A DNA stretch of 64,000 nucleotides from DATCJA01 sp963814955. GTDB lineage: Bacteria > Acidobacteriota > Vicinamibacteria > Vicinamibacterales > UBA2999. The DNA is taken from assembly GCA_963814955.1 (NCBI GenBank), contig CAWFEX010000001.1, positions 62,001 to 126,000 of the forward strand. The letters are read 5' to 3'. Under the pieces are notes generated by a model, which did no database searches, was not told the DNA's origin, and worked only from the letters and a program-made list of their open reading frames with translations. Positions within the stretch are counted from its first letter, which is position 1. Each line of letters begins with the position of its first letter. The position numbers and the translations under genes were made by a program. This document shows positions 62,837 to 64,000 of this stretch, piece after piece.

Positions 62837-64000
62837 TCACCACCCAACGGCCATTCCGTCTTTTCTTGGATCGGAGCCGCCCTGAAGTACGCCGGTCTCC
62901 AGGTCGATGCGAACGGCCTGATAGCCGCCCATCAAGCCGCGGCCGTCGTGGAGCGCATGTCCACGGGCACGCAGCGCAGCCCGTACTGAGTCCTCAATGC
63001 CGGATTCAACCGCGAGGCCGTCTTCGAAGTGCCGCACACGCGCCACGTCGCCTGCTTCCTGAACGTTCATCCCGAAGTCCACGATGTTGGCCACGATCTG
63101 TGCGTGCGCCTGGGCCTGATTGTCCGCTCCCATCACTCCGAAGGCCATGACGGCCTGCCCGTCGCTCATCAGGAGAGCGGGGACCAGGGTGTGCGACGGC
63201 CGCTTGCCCGGTGCGAGCCGGTTGGGATGGCCGGCCTGCAACGTAAATGCGCTGCCGCGTGAATGCAGCGCGATCCCTGTGCCCGGCACGACGATGCCCG
63301 AGCCGAAACTGTCGAACAGGGAGTTGATCAGCGAGATGGCATTGCCGAACCGGTCCGCCGCCGCCAGGTACACAGTGTCGCCTCGGCGATCTCCGGCGGA
63401 TGTGTACGTGGGGCGGGTGCCGCGACCGTCTGGATCGGACGGGAGCGGACCCGCCAGAACCGCTGGTTCGTAGTACTCGGCCGCGCGCCGGACATCGATC
63501 TGCGCGCGACGGTCGGCGGCATAGGATTTCGAAACGAGTGTCGCCAGAATATCGGGAGGCACATGGTTCGGATCCGCCAGATACGCGACCCGATCGGCGA
63601 ATGCGATCCGCTTCGCCTCCGTGTACACGTGCAGGTAGTCGGCGCTGTTGTGGCCCATCCCTCGTACGTCGTATCCCTCGAGGATGTTGAGCATCTCGAG
63701 CGCGACGAAGCCCTGCGTATTCGGCGGCATTTCATGAAGCGTATAGCCGCGATACGTGGTGCTGAGCGGCTCGACCCAATCGGTCGTGTGCGCCGAGAAG
63801 TCGGCCTTCGTGAGGAACCCGCCGCGTCTGTTGAAGTGATCGGCAATCGCGGTTCCGATTCGCCCACCGTATATGGCGCCCGCGCCGCTGGCGGCAATTT
63901 CCTCGAGCGTCACCGCCAGGTCGGGATTCGAAAAGACCTCGCCTGCCTCCGGCGCTCGCCCTTGCGGAAGGAGCACTCGAGTAGACTCCGGATCGGTGGC
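62837..64000 (-). CDS. ggt: Gamma-glutamyltransferase, C-terminal part
   Basis: About 388 residues are visible and the gene runs off the right edge. Recognisable blocks are GGRIGTAIADHFNRRGGFLTKADFSAH, LHEMPPNTQGFVALEMLNILEGYDV, then the autoproteolysis point: RRGDTVYLAAADRFGNAISLINSLFDSFGSG, with Thr (in GDT) as the new N-terminal nucleophile, followed by GKRPSHTLVPALL and FGVMGADNQAQAH. The usual TTH after the cut reads TVY here. The enzyme cleaves glutathione and other gamma-glutamyl compounds, and is normally exported. The right end of the window is open with no stop. Confidence 0.9.
   Translation of the reverse strand, partial: ATDPESTRVLLPQGRAPEAGEVFSNPDLAVTLEEIAASGAGAIYGGRIGTAIADHFNRRGGFLTKADFSAHTTDWVEPLSTTYRGYTLHEMPPNTQGFVALEMLNILEGYDVRGMGHNSADYLHVYTEAKRIAFADRVAYLADPNHVPPDILATLVSKSYAADRRAQIDVRRAAEYYEPAVLAGPLPSDPDGRGTRPTYTSAGDRRGDTVYLAAADRFGNAISLINSLFDSFGSGIVVPGTGIALHSRGSAFTLQAGHPNRLAPGKRPSHTLVPALLMSDGQAVMAFGVMGADNQAQAHAQIVANIVDFGMNVQEAGDVARVRHFEDGLAVESGIEDSVRAALRARGHALHDGRGLMGGYQAVRIDLETGVLQGGSDPRKDGMAVGW

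Overview
The window is GC-rich, densely coding chromosomal DNA with no rRNA, tRNA, integrase or insertion sequence that I could recognise. The gene repertoire suggests a soil or freshwater Acidobacteriota, perhaps near Vicinamibacteria. It includes zinc-ribbon Ser/Thr kinases with TPR tails, PEGA proteins, secreted beta-propellers, a carboxypeptidase-regulatory/heme protein, ArsR-AHSA1 pairs, many MBL-fold and VOC proteins, and TTG/GTG starts with strong Shine-Dalgarno sites. The taxon is an inference from gene style only.

Layout: 1-5.9 kb holds a TamB/AsmA-like 5' end, a KGG stress protein, a frame-interrupted cupredoxin, a Ser/Thr kinase with a BRCT-like tail, an orphan LuxR helix-turn-helix and a NarL-type two-component pair. 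6.1-18.7 kb holds a beta-barrel protein and two RND efflux systems. The first is MFP-RND-membrane protein-TolC; the second is MFP-RND on the other strand. They converge on an arginase-family gene. 18.9-28.4 kb holds a broken contractile-injection tube gene, a cNMP-thioredoxin reductase fusion diverging from a mercuric-reductase-like flavoprotein/VOC pair, and stand-alone enzymes (hydrolase, DUF1772, DinB, tandem HbpS/GlcG, MgtC, MBL). 28.4-32.7 kb holds a TSUP permease, CAAX protease, vanadium-haloperoxidase-like protein and an ArsR-AHSA1 operon. 33-43.8 kb holds a secreted metzincin with an 11-copy pentapeptide repeat, a zinc-ribbon kinase with TPRs, and a large Pro/Ala-rich repeat protein with a degenerate receiver. 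44-48.8 kb holds an orphan baseplate spike, a B3-type MBL protein, an epimerase and a truncated ArsB/NhaD permease. 49.1-52.4 kb holds a pseudokinase-PEGA protein and a TPR-TonB protein ending at a clear rho-independent terminator. 52.5-64 kb is mostly metabolic: GYD, Zn-alcohol dehydrogenase, cupin, heme/propeller protein, DUF255, SMP-30, hydroxyisobutyrate-dehydrogenase-type reductase, methyltransferase, SDR and gamma-glutamyltransferase.

Two patterns run through the window. At least ten genes are interrupted by one- or two-base indels, most of them in short G/C runs; each reads as one family protein once corrected. This points to assembly error more than decay and should be settled before any of these genes is called a pseudogene. 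Dispersed hairpin repeats, one family showing compensatory base changes, sit in the intergenic gaps. The most unusual protein findings are the metzincin with GDPGY repeats, the kinase-BRCT fusion, the degenerate-receiver repeat protein, the cNMP-TrxR lacking its CxxC, and two orphan contractile-injection parts.
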